This document shows, piece by piece, positions 11,942 through 21,803 of a stretch of DNA of 64,000 nucleotides. The DNA comes from Coniella vitis. Taxonomy: Eukaryota > Ascomycota > Sordariomycetes > Diaporthales > Schizoparmaceae. Made by a program: the position numbers and the translations under genes. The stretch covers positions 2,170,001-2,234,000 of the forward strand of contig WUJK01000007.1 of the NCBI GenBank assembly GCA_011317545.1, given 5' to 3'. The notes beneath the pieces were generated by a model that saw only the letters and a list, made by a program, of their open reading frames with translations, made no database searches and was not told where the DNA came from. Within the stretch, counting starts at the first letter, position 1, and every line of letters begins with the position of its first letter.

Positions 11942-12052
11942 TTACTGTGTGCTATGTAGGCGCGTCTTAGTCCTTTGCGTCTGACCCATATTTTTCCAGC
12001 ACCAAGGCCCTCCCTCAGCCATTACCTACAAAAACCTCACACTCCCAGTGAG

Positions 12053-12058
12053 ACGCGT
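12053..12058. promoter_or_regulatory. MluI cell-cycle box (ACGCGT), 139 bp before rnr2
   Basis: Exact ACGCGT in the context GAGACGCGTCC; the same 11-mer occurs at 11268-11278 farther upstream. The position in the proximal promoter of the RNR small-subunit gene fits MBF/DSC1 control. Confidence 0.6.
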
Positions 12059-12196
12059 CCATTTCCTGCCCAACAACACTCATCCAGCCGCTCCGTGAGA
12101 GACAGATTATATCCTCTACATTCCATCCTCCTGCAGCGTCTTCCTGCACAATAGCATTGTGATTTCTTCTTTCCTGCACATACCCAAATCATCATC

Positions 12197-13638
12197 ATGT
12201 CTCTCAATGTCACGCCCTCCAAGCAGGTTAGTATCCCACTTCACTGGTCTTGCAATGTGGTCTGGAAGCCTCGCTAAAAATCGTCTTCACAGGCTGCATC
12301 TGCTATCAACTCCCTGAAGATGGACTCTCCAGTCAAGAAGCTCGACCTCGGAATTGCGAACAAAGAGAACAACGCCCAAGACCCCGCTGCGGCCAACCTT
12401 GTCCAAGAGACTGATGCAAAGCACCTCGATGCGAACGAAGTTGTCAAGACGGAACAGGAGCCTCAGAGAATCCCAGGTCTTCGTGCTGAGGAGATGGACG
12501 AACCTATATTGCGGGAGAACCCTCAGCGTTTCGTCCTGTTTCCCATCCAGTATCATGAGGTACGCGACGCGTTGCGCACCCAGTTTGACGCGTTAAGTAG
12601 ACCCATACTCACACCAACATGGCTTAGATCTGGCAAATGTACAAGAAGCACGAGGCATCCTTCTGGACTGCTGAAGAGATCGACTTATCAAAGGACATCC
12701 ACGACTGGAACAATCGTCTAAACGATGATGAGAAATATTTCATTTCCCATATTTTGGCCTTCTTCGCCGCTTCCGACGGCATCGTCAACGAGAACTTGAT
12801 CGAGCGCTTCAGTGCTGAGGTCCAGATCCCAGAAGCCCGCTGCTTCTACGGTTTCCAAACCATGATGGAGAACATTCACTCTGAGACATACTCTCTCCTC
12901 ATCGACACGTACATCAAGGAGCCTGCTCAGCGCACGTATCTGTTCAATGCCATTGAGACCAGTAAGTTTGAACCCGGATTCTGAAGCAAAGGCAGCTCTC
13001 TGACACGCGCTCCAGTCCCATGTATTCGCAAGAAGGCAGATTGGGCACTGCGCTGGATTCAAGACCGCGACTCTACCTACGCCCAGCGTCTTGTTGCATT
13101 TGCTGCTGTCGAGGGTATCTTCTTCAGTGGCGCCTTTGCCTCGATCTTCTGGCTCAAGAAGCGTGGTCTCATGCCTGGCTTGACCTTTTCCAACGAGCTG
13201 ATTTCTCGCGACGAGGGTCTGCACACTGACTTCGCTTGCCTGCTGTTTTCTCACCTCAACAACCGCCCCAGCAAGGAGCGCGTGGAGGCTATTATCACTG
13301 ACGCAGTTAGCATTGAGAAAGAGTTCCTCACTGAAGCACTTCCCTGCGGTCTGCTAGGCATGAACGCGGCTCTGATGAAGCAGTACATTGAGTTCGTTGC
13401 TGATCGCCTCCTTGTCGCTCTCGGTAACGAGAAGGTCTACAAGTCCACCAACCCATTCGACTTCATGGAGAACATTTCCCTTGGCGGAAAGACCAACTTC
13501 TTTGAAAAGCGTGTTGGCGACTACCAAAAGGCCGGTGTCATGGCTAGCACTAAGAAGCCTGTTGCCGAGGAATCCACAACGGCTGCCGAGGAGAAGGGCG
13601 AAAATGGCGGGGACTTCACATTTGATGAGGACTTCTAG
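12197..13638 (+). CDS. rnr2: Ribonucleoside-diphosphate reductase small subunit (R2)
   Basis: Small, radical-bearing subunit of class Ia ribonucleotide reductase, which makes dNTPs for DNA synthesis. Exons 12197-12226, 12293-12559, 12628-12961 and 13016-13638 give 417 aa, normal for the family. Diiron and radical residues are all visible: Asp118 in FWTAEEIDLSKD, Glu180 and His183 in MENIHSE, radical Tyr187, then the VEGIFFSGAF glutamate and the Glu/His of DEGLHTDFAC. The C-terminus DFTFDEDF is the conserved tail that docks on the large subunit. The N-terminal extension contains NKENN (residues 33-37), a candidate KEN degron. Two ACGCGT boxes lie in the promoter within 260 bp and two more in intron 2 (12567, 12588), arguing for cell-cycle regulation. 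Confidence 0.97.
12567..12593. promoter_or_regulatory. Pair of MluI boxes (ACGCGT) inside rnr2 intron 2
   Basis: ACGCGT at 12567-12572 and again at 12588-12593, 21 bp apart, within the 68-nt intron 12560-12627. They may act as intronic sites for the same factor as the promoter boxes, or be coincidental. Confidence 0.4.
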
Positions 13639-14276
13639 GCGCCGTTCATCCCATTCTCGGATTCAACTCTTGCACACATTGCTTTGTCCCGGAGCTGCCC
13701 AATATTTGTTGAGTATATAGGCCACAAAGCCCGGGACCATCTGAGTTTGGTGGCATTTGCTGCCCTTTCTGGTTATTACAGCAGCTTGTCGCCCTTCACT
13801 CAAATGCTCTGTTGGTTCTTTTTCTTTGGTATCATTTGCGGGCGTTGGGGGCGTTGGTTGCGTTGTCGATATACTTCTTCGTTTGATGGATTAATGAATC
13901 TTAGGGCAAAAGGACCAAGGAAATGATTCATGTCGGATTAGCCGATTTGTAGTATAAATCCTACATTAGACACAATGTCGCTTGATAAAATCACTCTATC
14001 TCTTAGCTCAGTACGACGTTCCTATATGCATCTTGGTCAGCATGGACTAGCCCATGTCTTGGAGCGTGTGTATACCTCTGGAACGAGACAACGCGCCCTG
14101 AGCATTATGATACTGGATTATGCTTGCAGCTCGTGAGCATTGCTCGACGGTTGATTAGATACCCCTGCTACGAAGTCCAAAGCCAAAGCTGTTCATTTGA
14201 CGGAAGAGCGTTTGCAGGAACAGCCAAAATCTCGCTCCCTTTTTTCTATTTCTCCATATCTGCTCCGATACCAGCC
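13639..14276. other. Convergent 3' region of rnr2 and srp9
   Basis: This 638 bp lies between the two stop codons. It should hold the 3' UTRs. No additional gene or repeat seen. Confidence 0.5.
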
Positions 14277-14884
14277 TCACCGCTTGCCCTTCTTCTTCTT
14301 CTTGCCTTTGCCACCATCGCCCCCGGTCGCTGGCGCACCTCCTGCTGCAGCGCTCTGCTGTGCTACTCCGCCAGCAACCGGCGGTGTTGCCATCCCCGCT
14401 GCGCCGCCCAGCTCCTCATCTACCGCAACGGGCAATGCCGCCGACAAAGCGGCCATATTGCGACCGAGCGAGCCCAGCATCTGCACCAAACGCCCGACTT
14501 CCTGCGCCTTGGCCGTCTTGTACTTGAGGCAAACTCCGCTGTGGGGATCATATGTCTTGATAATCAATTTCGCGCGGGGTGGCTTGGATGTGGATGCAGA
14601 TGTTGGGGCATCTGGCATTGCCACGTCGGCGGTTGTGTTGCTGTTGGTGGCATCTTGCGAGGTGGTGGTTTTCACCTTGCGGAGTCTGGCGGGGGATATG
14701 GAGTAGCGGGTCGATACGCGGGTCTGTTTTAGAGTCGCATATCATCAGTTTCTATGCTCACCACAATGCGAAGTGAACAGAGGGAATTGTTTCATAGGGT
14801 CGCGAATCGTACGGTCGTGGGTCTGGCTTCGAGCAGTTGCGCCGAAAGTCGCAACCACTCGTCGGCTGTGGGCAGATAGGGCAT
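14277..14884 (-). CDS. srp9: Signal recognition particle 9 kDa-type subunit (SRP9/Srp21)
   Basis: Alu-domain protein of the signal recognition particle, involved in elongation arrest during co-translational targeting to the ER. Exons 14884-14813 and 14723-14277 join to 172 aa. The first exon reads MPYLPTADEWLRLSAQLLEA, the typical SRP9 start, and the junction gives ARPTTTRVSTRYSI. The second conserved block is RAKLIIKTYDPHSGVCLKYKT followed by AQEVGRLVQMLGSLGRNMA. It ends in an Ala/Gly-rich linker and a lysine-rich tail (GKGKKKKKGKR), common in fungal Srp21-type proteins and probably RNA-binding. The donor site at 14812 (GTACGA) is acceptable though not consensus. Confidence 0.88.
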
Positions 14885-15311
14885 GTTGGCTTGATCGGGG
14901 TTTTGACGGTAAGGTGTTCTCTAGCCGCTCATTATACAGTGAGAGTCTTCCTTTGATGGCACTTTTGGTATCAGTGATTGGAATAATTGCATGCAGTTGT
15001 TCAGCGGGTGGGTGTGGGGTCTTGATACAGCCTAGACAGTACAGGGCAGGCATGTGTGCCAGCCGGCTTATTAAGTGAACTTCCGGAGCATGTATTTGAC
15101 AAGTTGACATTATTCACTTCAAATAACTAAATTGGGTGCTACGTACAGCGGATTGTATTTTTGTGATTATGGCCTGATTTGCTTTCGAAACAGCATTTAT
15201 ACAATCGACATACCTGATCCCGCTGCAGGTATGTTTGCAATCTTGGTATCCTCAGTGATGGCACAAAGCGCCTCAACACTTGATCTGGTGATATTCTGTC
15301 TTGCGCACGAT
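14885..15311. other. Intergenic region between srp9 and the carrier gene
   Basis: This 427 bp contains the srp9 promoter and the 3' flank of the mitochondrial carrier gene. Nothing else is seen. Confidence 0.45.
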
Positions 15312-16416
15312 CTATAGACTAGTGCTGGTGGGCTTGGATATTATAAGGCCCTCTGCCTTGCGAATAAGCTTATTTGTTTGCTCTGCTAAGCTCAGAGTCA
15401 AGATGGTGTGTGGTAATATGCGAGCAAGATGGGGCAAGAAGCCCTTATAGATGGCGAAGAGACCCTCGGTCTTGACAGTCTTGGCTAAACAGTCAAAAAC
15501 ACCCTTGTATAAGTTTCCGTTTTGGTTGTAAAGACGAGACATGACAGTATCTATGCACCATGGTCAGCGCAGTTAAAATCGTTCAAACCCAATGAGACTT
15601 ACCCGGAGGATGCATGAAAACGCAAACCACAAATCCACTCGCGGCACTGCTCATCAGGTGCAACGCTGGACCTTCCTCCATGCCTGCATGCTTCATCAAA
15701 CGTCTCTTTGCAAAGAAGTATGTTGGCAATTGCACTGAACTTCCAAAGCCAGTTCTGATCATGGCGGCTCCAACACCGCGGTATAAACCTCGTGCGCCCT
15801 CGCCCGAGTAAATTTGTCTTAGGCCGTCAATCGCGTTGCGATACGTATGCTGCGTACCCACGGGCAGGAAGGGCGAGTAGCTTTGTAGCCTTGTCTTGAC
15901 CAAAAAGAACGGGCTTCCTGCCATAGCGCCGATGACACCGGATGCCGCGCCGCAAAACATATTGATTCCAAGCGACTGAACCTTCTCATCTTTGAAGATT
16001 GTGGACGAGAGCGTTGTGCGCATAGGCTCGTAAAATCCGAGTCGACAGCCATTCAGCAGGATTTGGTATACGTATGCGCATCCAATACCTCTGTAAATTC
16101 CCTTCAGACCTTCGTTCCGTACGATGACCGAGACACCGTGAAAGGGGCCGCGGTAGTGATGTGGTTGGTGACCCTTGCTCTGGAGTTCGCCTTGGAGCTG
16201 CATTCTGGTTTGTTTGATGATTAGTCTTCGCCTAGGGTCGGAGTCGGGTTGAAGAGCGAACAGACCGGATTTTGACGGTCTCGAAAGGGTGGGTTGCTGT
16301 GACGGCACCGCACGCGGCTATGCCGCCGGCGATGAAGGCGCTGGACGACACAGTTAGAATGGGATATTGTAAGGAGGCAAACGCATCAGGTAGACTGACC
16401 CTGTGGTTGTCGACAT
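15312..16416 (-). CDS. Mitochondrial carrier, oxaloacetate/sulfate type (Oac1-like)
   Basis: Six-helix inner-membrane carrier of the SLC25 family. Exons 16416-16400, 16340-16266, 16204-15603 and 15550-15312 give 310 aa, the standard length. Three repeats are visible with carrier signatures: HPFETVKIRMQLQGEL in repeat 1, SPFFLVKTRLQSYS in repeat 2, and HPPDTVMSRLYNQNG in repeat 3, each of the Px[DE]xx[KR] form and each followed by the YRG(xx) G motif (GIYRGIG, GLYRGVG, AIYKGFLP). The sequence around LLNGCRLGFYEPMR and the overall pattern point to the yeast Oac1 subgroup, which transports oxaloacetate, sulfate and related anions; substrate is inferred from that likeness. The first coding exon is only 17 nt. 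The gene is divergent from swd2. Confidence 0.88.
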
Positions 16417-16991
16417 GTTGAGAGATTGGCCAAGAGGGAAGGAGGTTCCTGTGACGGCCGCTTGCGAGGCTAAGTGCTGGAACGGGGTGAAAGCCTCGTT
16501 GTGTAATGGGAATACCACCTCGCAGCCAAGAGCAGCGCTTGCACTCCCTTTGCCCTGACAGTTTGGCGAACCGTGACTTTAGAAATACGGCGCTCTACTG
16601 AGTACTTCGGGTGGTGACCATGATTGAATCAATAAACCAGAAAATATAATTCAGCCGGAGACATAATTACATGATGACCGACTGACTACCCTGCTTTCTG
16701 GAAATTTGGGCAGTTTGGCTTTCCGCTTTCGGAGCCGTTTCACTGGCGCAATCTTGACCCCGGTGAGCTTTGAAGAGTGGGTCTAGGCCTTGTGGTGCGT
16801 GCGACGGCGGGTCGAGCCGGCTTTAGTTCCCCAGATTTGTTGCAGCTTTGACACACCGTGGGGTGTACCAGGAATAGCTGCCCCACGTCGTTGCAGGTGG
16901 TTCCTGCAGGCAACGCGACTGACAATCCTGAGCTAAAAGCCCCCAAACCCGCGCCTTTCATTATCAACAGAAGGCAACCGTTTCTCTGGCA
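16417..16991. other. Divergent promoter between carrier gene and swd2
   Basis: This 575 bp is the only upstream sequence for both genes. No recognised element beyond short direct CCCGCG/CACACC words; nothing coding. Confidence 0.45.
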
Positions 16992-18275
16992 ATGGCTTCC
17001 ACTCCAATGGACATTGACTCCGAGCAATCAGGCGTTGATGCTCCTCAGCTCAACATCACAAGGACGCTTGGATCAAGCGTCATTCCAGCCTCGCCCGTCA
17101 GTGAAGTGATTGCCAACTTCAGACCGACCAAGGTATGTGTGACTAGGTCCAGCACTCTCCTCCCACTGTCCTGTCAGGCGTCCTGAATTGACACCCTCGG
17201 ACAGCTCTTCAAACGAGACGATGTGAAGGACGATAAGAATGTCCATGTCCTCTCGATCGACTTCGACGACCCCGGCGAGCTGTGTATGACCTCCGAAAGT
17301 GACGAAACGATCCAGATCTATAATGTCAGGGAAGGCCGTCATGAGAAGACACTCTTGAGCAAGAAGTATGGTGTCAAGCTGGCCAAATTCACACATGCTA
17401 GTTCTAGTATAATATACGCTAGCACAAAACAGAATGGTAAATTAAGCGCCCGGCCAGAGGAGGCTACCTTGTGCTGAGAAATGATTGCAGATGCGATACG
17501 ATATTTGGCAACGCACGACAATTCCTTCATTCGATACTTTGAGGGCCACCAAGGCCCAGTAACCTGTTTATCGATTCACCCCGGTGCAGACAATTTCATA
17601 TCGTGCAGTCGCGACAACACCGTACGGGTATGGGACATCAATACCAAGTTCTGGATCGCCCAGCTCAACCTCCGCACGCCCTATCTCGCCGCATGGGATC
17701 CTTCGGGTAAGGTTTTTGCTGTCGCATCGTCTTCTAGTGGAAGCATTCTCATCTACGATCACCACAACCTTGTTAAACCTGTTTCTACGCTTGACGTTGT
17801 CGAGAAATGTCACCAAGTGGACACGCACTCTATGATGCAGGGCTGGACCAAACTAGAGTTCTCCAACGACGGCAAGCATATCCTTCTGGGCACGAATGGC
17901 AAAGGGCACTTCCTTTTGGATGCATTCACATGCGATTTGAAGGCTTTCCTTCGTAAGCCCGAGGGCGGTGTGCGCCGGGCAGCGCCGGGCGAGGGCCCTG
18001 AAGCCAAGGGCGCAGCTGCAGGTACAGCGCAGGCCATCGATACCTCTGGCGAGTGTTGTTTTAGCCCCGACGGTCGATATGTTCTGAGCGGCTCCAGGAA
18101 AGATGTCTTGGTTTGGGACGTCCTTTCGCGGACTTCGGAGAAGAAGGAGCTGCTCCCAACGATTATTCTGGAAGAAAAAAGGGAGGCGGCTGTTTTGGCC
18201 TACAACCCGCGGTTCAACTTTTTCGCGACCGCGGACCAGCACCTGGAATTTTGGCTTCCGGATCCACATGCCTGA
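16992..18275 (+). CDS. swd2: WD40-repeat protein Swd2 (COMPASS / CPF subunit)
   Basis: Seven-bladed WD40 propeller. Swd2 is shared by the COMPASS histone H3K4 methyltransferase and, in yeast, by the cleavage and polyadenylation factor. Exons 16992-17132, 17205-17436 and 17491-18275 give 385 aa. Visible repeats include SIDFDDPGELCMTSESDETI, a GHQGPVTCLSIHPGADNFIS .. DNTVRVWD blade, AAWDPSGKVFAVASSSSG, KLEFSNDGKHILLGTNG, and CCFSPDGRYVLSGSRKDVLVWD. The segment HDNSFIRYFEGHQGPVTCLS is strongly conserved in Swd2. A Gly/Ala-rich insertion (about 290-312) interrupts the propeller between blades. Both junctions fall within conserved blades and close the frame. Confidence 0.93.
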
Positions 18276-18539
18276 GCCAAGGCGACACACTTCATTGACG
18301 ACTACATTTGGGATGGCGTTTGGGCAAGAGCTTCACGTCTGATGCTACATTTGTCTTGTGTATATGATACCCTCCTCTGCATTGGTGGACGCCACCTGGT
18401 ACGATCAATGAACAGAGGTGCACCACATCGCGTATTACTTTCATCATCTAGTCAGGAACCTGGACATTGCTTTGGTTGCCGCCGGATCGGTGATACTACT
18501 GCTGCCTTTTGTACACGATGATATATGCAGGTCCAGCTG

Positions 18540-19841
18540 TCAACCATGCAAAGCTCTTGAACATCCATAACATAGCCTGCCACCCTCCACATCCCCATCG
18601 TCGCCCATTTCGCCCTTCCACCTCTCGTCTCCCAACTCATCCAGACCCATACCACAGAGCCCACAGCAACTCTCTTCGTCGCTTCGTCTATCCAATTTTG
18701 CCGTAGTACGTACTACATTAGCTACAATTGAGGGGTAGTTCTTTTCCACGTCTGTAAAGTATCTGCTCATGACATCGTCTATGCTGATGTCCTTGTGCGA
18801 CACCACTGTAGAAGATGCTGCCCCTGTCATATCATCTTGAAGGACCTCTGTCAACGGCGGAGTGGTGAGACTCGTGTATTGTACCAGCTCGTTGCGGAAG
18901 AGATCGCGGTTTGGATGAACAACCCAGACGCTTGCGGCCCGATCGGGCGACGCCGGCTGTTCACCATCCGCTGTCCTCTCATGATCTTGTGCTAGAAGAT
19001 TAGAAAATCTCTTGACCGTCATCGGCCCATCGCCAACCATAAACGGCAGCGAGAAACCCCTCCCCTTGGCTGTCTCGCCCAGAGTCAGCTCTGCAAGCGC
19101 TGTCGTACTGCAGCCAAAAAGCACAGCGCGGCAATCGTTCTGTAGCGCCGCGTCAATGAGCAGATGGCGCACAAGTAGCCTCACTACATCTGCGCGCGAG
19201 GTCGTCGACGGCAGCCGGTCCAGCAAGTCTCGCAGCTTGTCGGCAGATTTCAAGTCGGCATCAGCACTCAGCGATACAGGAAGCGCAGTCCAGTCGATTG
19301 TGTCGAGAGACAGAGCGTCTGTGAGCGGGATGCGGGAAAAGTGCATGTCGGGATAGCGCTCGGCGTAGCGGTGCAGTAGCGTTGGTGTGGTGGCTTCTGG
19401 CGGTGTCTGCGTCTGCTGCTGTACACCCTGTGGTAACAGGTCTGTTGTGTCAATGTGGACCACATAGTGTGCGAACATGGGGCTGGGCCTCTTGCGCAGT
19501 TGGCCTTGAAGTTGGTCATTGAGGATATCGACCAGCGCGGCCGACGAGGGGCCGTATGAGAGGCCGACGAGTATGCGTTTTGTCTGTGTGGGCGCTGCGC
19601 CAATGTCTTTGGCGAGCGTCTCGAGGCGCTTGACTGTCTTGACGTTGGCGAAGCGGTGGTAGCAGGGGCTTGTAATGGATGTGTCAATTAATATCGAACC
19701 CCGTTGAGTGGAAGGTCTCGAGCAAGCATGTGAATAGATGATGGGCACATACCCGCAAATCGCTTCAGAGCGAATTTTCAAGGTGACTTCGTTTTGCTTG
19801 CATCTTTTGCAGAGCTTTATTTCGGCTGTTCCGGACTCCAT
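18540..19841 (-). CDS. ncs2: Cytoplasmic tRNA 2-thiolation protein 2 (Ctu2/Ncs2)
   Basis: Partner of Ctu1/Ncs6 in the URM1-dependent pathway that thiolates U34 of tRNA-Lys, -Glu and -Gln in the cytosol. Exons 19841-19753 and 19668-18540 give 405 aa. The joined N-terminus carries CKRC and AICGPCYHRF (a CxxC pair for zinc binding). The next block, KRILVGLSYGPSSAALVDIL, is the PP-loop-derived P-loop region in its degenerate form (SYGPSS rather than SGGxDS), as in Ctu2, which lacks catalysis. LLIDAALQNDCRAVLFGCSTTALAELTLGETAKGRG is the conserved core. The C-terminus ends with a CGLC..CYGC zinc motif. The C-terminal half is divergent and low in conserved blocks. Confidence 0.92.
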   Translation of the reverse strand: MESGTAEIKLCKRCKQNEVTLKIRSEAICGYVPIIYSHACSRPSTQRGSILIDTSITSPCYHRFANVKTVKRLETLAKDIGAAPTQTKRILVGLSYGPSSAALVDILNDQLQGQLRKRPSPMFAHYVVHIDTTDLLPQGVQQQTQTPPEATTPTLLHRYAERYPDMHFSRIPLTDALSLDTIDWTALPVSLSADADLKSADKLRDLLDRLPSTTSRADVVRLLVRHLLIDAALQNDCRAVLFGCSTTALAELTLGETAKGRGFSLPFMVGDGPMTVKRFSNLLAQDHERTADGEQPASPDRAASVWVVHPNRDLFRNELVQYTSLTTPPLTEVLQDDMTGAASSTVVSHKDISIDDVMSRYFTDVEKNYPSIVANVVRTTAKLDRRSDEESCCGLCGMGLDELGDERWKGEMGDDGDVEGGRLCYGCSRALHG

Positions 19842-20540
19842 TTCGAAAATGGAAGTTGAATATAGATAGGTCTTGGTCTTGTTTTGCCAGTCTGCTCATA
19901 GAGCAGGAGACTTTGTAGTGGTTAATGACGAAAAGAACGAATTAGTGCTGGTGAAATTTTGGGCAGAATTACTCAACGCCGAACGCTGCGGGACGGGCCG
20001 CCGCCCGTTTGTATTTAGATTCGATGCCGCTCCCAACGTCAGGTTAGTACAGGACGAGTTCAGCATGGGAGATAAAAAGGCAATATAAATCAACGTGGGA
20101 ATATTTCGAGGACGTTGGTATATAGATGGCAAAAGTCGATACTCTCTTGGTGTCCTTTCCGTCTCTGCTTGGAAGACTCATCTAGTCCGGTTGTTTTTCC
20201 TTTCCCATGCTTCTCTTCTGAGCATCGTCCTGGAGCGATTCCATCATGATACAGCTTTCGTCTCCATAATACTACCAAGTAACTCGAGATGTAGTCTGAA
20301 CGCATAGGTAGAGTAACCGGTTATTTCGAAGCACACTCCATGGGATGTGTTCTTGCTTTCGTTACTTGGGAGGTTACTTGATTCCATTTGATTATCTAGG
20401 CGTAAAATACGAAGCTATAAACAAATCATGTCCACTAGCGCAATAAGAACACTAGTCGGGATTGCAAGGCGGGATCTATGCGTTCTCACGGTATTGAAGA
20501 AAAAGCCACCTAGTATTCCAGTCTCATGTGACATTCGCCT
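19842..20540. other. Intergenic region between ncs2 and the GH5 gene
   Basis: This 699 bp holds the ncs2 promoter and the 3' flank of the glycosidase gene. Small ORFs show no family resemblance. Confidence 0.45.
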
Positions 20541-21803
20541 TCAAGGTCCTTGCGTAACGTTCCACATCGTACCCAACAAAGCTGAAAACGCTGGATTCCT
20601 CCACGTCGCCCAGTCAAAGTCAAGGACACCCCAAGTCTCGTTGTAATCCACCGCCCCATTGCGCACATAATAGCTGCCCTGGATCGCCCACAGCGCCCAC
20701 TCTGCATCATTATCCTCCATGTAATTCACCAAGCACGCCAAGTAGCTTTGATCGTCATCGCTCAGCCCATTGTTCGTGCCACCAGTCATGTCGACGCCAA
20801 ACTCGGACAGAATCAGCGGCGCGGTGTAATTTTGATTCTCAACGAGCACGAACCCGTCAAACAGGCCGTATTCGTCCTGCTCGAGCAGGCAAACGCCCAA
20901 ATCCAGATCAAACGTTACCGTGAATGAGTATGCATGGAATTCCCACACGTGTTTGCCGCTCCACGGCGTGAAATCAAGATACTGCGTGTCCCGCAGCATC
21001 GTCAGGTCCGTCGCGCTGTACCCGCCGCCAACAATGACGAGCACGTCCGGGTTGGCGGCATGGACCGTCTCTGCGCCCTGGGTTATGTACCTGTACCAAT
21101 CCGCATAGGGACCATTGGTGCCCTGAAGCCAGCTCTGCCGGATCTCGTTGCGCAGGCTCATACCGATCACGCCTGTATGGCTAGGCGCCCATTGGGCGAC
21201 GGCTTGAAGTCCCTCGAGCCACTGCGAGGTGTTGAAGAAGCGGCTGTTATCGGCGACATAATCAAAGGCCGTGTCCCACCACCCGTTGCCGTCTGTGAGG
21301 TTGCAGCACCACTGCGCCCTGCTGACGTGGTTGTCAAGGATCGTCATGACGCCGTTAGTCCATAGCGCATCGATGACATCGCCATACACGTCGCGGACGG
21401 TGGCCGTTGCGAGGGATGGGTTCTGCATAACAATCATGTTGTAAAAAGTTGTCATGTTTTCTGCAATAGACGGGACATAGGCCAACTCGGCTGCATTGGC
21501 AAAGGCATCTTGCACTGTTTCGTTGGGATTGAGCGCCCAGTCGATCGAATATGTGAGACGCACACAGTTGAAACCGGCATCTGCAATGAACTGCGCAATC
21601 GTGCTGATGGGCTGCTTGTGTAGGCCTTCTGGGATGTGTGTTTCGAGATGTCCTGCCCAATTTACGCATCGAAGCTTGACCCGCGATCCGGTGCTGTCGA
21701 GAATCCATCTGCTAGAGGTTGATAGAGGAAGGGACGGAGGCGCGCCCTGTACAGAGGGCAGTAGCATAAGTACCCTCCAGACCACGGCCTTGAGCGAGAA
21801 CAT
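20541..21803 (-). CDS. Secreted glycoside hydrolase family 5
   Basis: Single-exon gene, 420 aa from ATG 21803. Residues 1-20 (MFSLKAVVWRVLMLLPSVQG) form a signal peptide. The (beta/alpha)8 GH5 catalytic domain covers the rest: CVNWAGHLETHIPEGLH near strand 1, FNCVRLTYSIDW (conserved Arg82), DNHVSRAQWCCN, GMSLRNEIR with acid/base Glu220, HVWEFHAYS, and LILSEFGVD with nucleophile Glu334, then the W of LWAIQGSYY. Both catalytic glutamates are present, so the enzyme should be active. GH5 covers beta-glucanases, mannanases and related activities; the exact substrate cannot be read from sequence. No carbohydrate-binding module is present. Several N-glycosylation sequons fit a secreted protein. Confidence 0.9.
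   Translation of the reverse strand: MFSLKAVVWRVLMLLPSVQGAPPSLPLSTSSRWILDSTGSRVKLRCVNWAGHLETHIPEGLHKQPISTIAQFIADAGFNCVRLTYSIDWALNPNETVQDAFANAAELAYVPSIAENMTTFYNMIVMQNPSLATATVRDVYGDVIDALWTNGVMTILDNHVSRAQWCCNLTDGNGWWDTAFDYVADNSRFFNTSQWLEGLQAVAQWAPSHTGVIGMSLRNEIRQSWLQGTNGPYADWYRYITQGAETVHAANPDVLVIVGGGYSATDLTMLRDTQYLDFTPWSGKHVWEFHAYSFTVTFDLDLGVCLLEQDEYGLFDGFVLVENQNYTAPLILSEFGVDMTGGTNNGLSDDDQSYLACLVNYMEDNDAEWALWAIQGSYYVRNGAVDYNETWGVLDFDWATWRNPAFSALLGTMWNVTQGP

Larger units (their letters stand above)
10307..12196. other. Divergent promoter region between dcp2 and rnr2
   Basis: This 1.9 kb region separates two genes read outward. It contains ACGCGT boxes at 11270, 11936 and 12053, two exact copies of the TACTATGTAC element (10759 and, inverted, 11477), a near copy at 11438, and a GTACGGAG element at 11359. 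The sequence around 10740-10960 is dense in GTAC/TAGTA words. I see no gene. Confidence 0.6.
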
